Below are positions 63,159 through 64,000 of a DNA stretch of 64,000 nt, piece by piece. Origin of the DNA: Extensimonas vulgaris (GTDB lineage: Bacteria; Pseudomonadota; Gammaproteobacteria; Burkholderiales; Burkholderiaceae_C); contig NZ_QPJU01000004.1 of assembly GCF_003337425.1 (NCBI RefSeq), positions 1 through 64,000 of the forward strand, written 5' to 3'. The position numbers and the translations under genes are program-made. The notes beneath the pieces were generated by a model. That model saw nothing but the letters and a program-made list of their open reading frames with translations. It was not told the origin of the DNA and did no database searches. Position 1 is the stretch's first letter. Each line of letters begins with the position of its first letter.

Positions 63159-64000
63159 TCACATCCGGGCCACACCGAAGGTGTTGGGGTTCAGTTGACG
63201 GGCTTCGGCCTCGCGGCACACGGCCAGGGCCATGGCCAGCACGCGGCGCGTGTCGCGCGGGTCGATGATGCCGTCGTCCCACAGGCGCGCCGTGGCAAAG
63301 AAGGCGTGCGACTCCATGTCGAAGCGCTGCAGGATTTCCTCGCGCATGGCCTGCATGGCATCGGCGGGTGGCGTCTTGCCCATGCGGGCAAATTTTTCTT
63401 CGGTGACGATGCGCATCACGGTTGCGGCTTGCTCGCCTCCCATCACGGCCACGCGCGCATTGGGCCAGGCAAAGACGAAGCGCGGGTCGTAGGCGCGACC
63501 GCACATGCCATAGTTGCCGGCGCCGAAGGAGGCGCCGATCATCAGCGTGATGCGCGGCACAGTGGCGTTGGTGACGGCCTGGATCATCTTCGCGCCGTGC
63601 TTGATGATGCCTGCCTGCTCGACGTCCTTGCCCACGAGAAAGCCCGTGGTGTTCTGCAAAAAGACGAGCGGCGTGCCCGATTGGCAGCACAGCTGGATGA
63701 ATTGCGCGGCCTTGGTCGCGCCTTGCGGATCGATGGGGCCGTTGTTGCCGAGGAAGCCGCAGGGCTGTCCTTCGATGGAGCCCATGCCACACACCGTGGC
63801 GCTGCCGTACAAGGCCTTGAACTCGAGGAAGTCGGAATCGTCGATGATGCGCGCGAGCACCTCGCGCACGTCGTAGGGGTGGCGAAAATCGACGGGCACC
63901 GTGCCCACGATTTCGTCGATGGCGTAGCGCGGCTCTTTCCAGCTTTTAGGGGCGCGCAGTGGCAGCTTGTCGTTCCAGGGCAGGCGCGCCATGATGTCGC
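63159..64000 (-). CDS. Acyl-CoA carboxylase carboxyltransferase beta subunit (partial)
   Basis: The C-terminal half (about 280 of some 535 residues) of the carboxyltransferase partner; the 5' part lies beyond the window. GSIEGQPCGFLGNNGPIDPQ, PLVFLQNTTGFLVGKDVEQA and the oxyanion region GASFGAGNYGMCGRAYDPRF are present. AVMGGEQAATVM is the form seen in methylcrotonyl- and geranyl-CoA carboxylases (LiuB/AtuC) rather than propionyl-CoA carboxylase. It is the furthest-upstream visible gene of the operon. Confidence 0.93.
   Translation of the reverse strand, partial: DIMARLPWNDKLPLRAPKSWKEPRYAIDEIVGTVPVDFRHPYDVREVLARIIDDSDFLEFKALYGSATVCGMGSIEGQPCGFLGNNGPIDPQGATKAAQFIQLCCQSGTPLVFLQNTTGFLVGKDVEQAGIIKHGAKMIQAVTNATVPRITLMIGASFGAGNYGMCGRAYDPRFVFAWPNARVAVMGGEQAATVMRIVTEEKFARMGKTPPADAMQAMREEILQRFDMESHAFFATARLWDDGIIDPRDTRRVLAMALAVCREAEARQLNPNTFGVARM

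Overview
The window comes from a GC-rich betaproteobacterium, most likely Burkholderiales, family Comamonadaceae. Four things point there: dnaG followed by an rpoD whose product has a long Lys/Ala-rich N-terminus, a class I polyhydroxyalkanoate synthase, a luxR-scoAB locus, and at least seven copies of a degenerate 50-70 bp repeat with an AGCTATnnAAA core. That repeat resembles, from memory, one scattered through Comamonadaceae chromosomes. No phage, plasmid, CRISPR or rRNA sequence was seen. The content is chromosomal core genes interrupted by small hairpin-type mobile elements.

Layout. 1-5149: a 166 bp hairpin element, then rpoD and dnaG (minus). 5286-11154: an acyl-CoA ligase, a 190 bp inverted-repeat element, a large DUF349 protein and a CDF metal exporter whose 3' end lies in a second hairpin element. 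11352-14237: a PAS-LuxR regulator divergent from scoAB, then psd. 14542-17542: infA, tRNA-Pro(TGG), tRNA-Leu(CAG) and rnr. 17574-24451: nnr (carrying an in-frame 60-codon insertion of the hairpin element), a DHA2-type MFS exporter, tex and an HDOD protein. 24452-27690: the second copy of the 166 bp element, inverted, then three oxidoreductases in a row. 27739-35260: a sensor-CheW fusion, a Nudix hydrolase, an FAH-family enzyme, pgeF, phaC and a RidA protein. 35380-40635: comEC and the ATP-grasp/alpha-E pair, with a partial duplication at the junction. 40756-43116: ahpC and ahpF behind a candidate OxyR-type site. 43169-52632: an MGDG-synthase-like glycosyltransferase, then a two-component system divergent from a Czc-type RND efflux operon. 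52670-64000: a long minus-strand acyl-CoA operon that runs off the window.

The last operon reads, in transcription order: MCC/GCC-type carboxylase beta, biotinylated alpha subunit, two acyl-CoA dehydrogenases, a MoxR ATPase, a VWA protein, a PaaI-type thioesterase, an AtuA-family protein and a third acyl-CoA dehydrogenase. It looks like a pathway for branched or terpenoid acyl-CoAs with a MoxR/VWA activation pair built in.

The most striking observations concern two families of hairpin-shaped miniature elements. Family A (163-167 bp, 19-21 bp perfect terminal inverted repeats) has three full copies and one half-site. One copy lies inside nnr, framed by an 8 bp direct repeat, and adds exactly 60 codons between the two enzyme domains. 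The other two sit at the 3' ends of genes, supplying or abutting the stop codon. Family B (166 bp, CTAG at both ends) has two inverted copies 24.5 kb apart.
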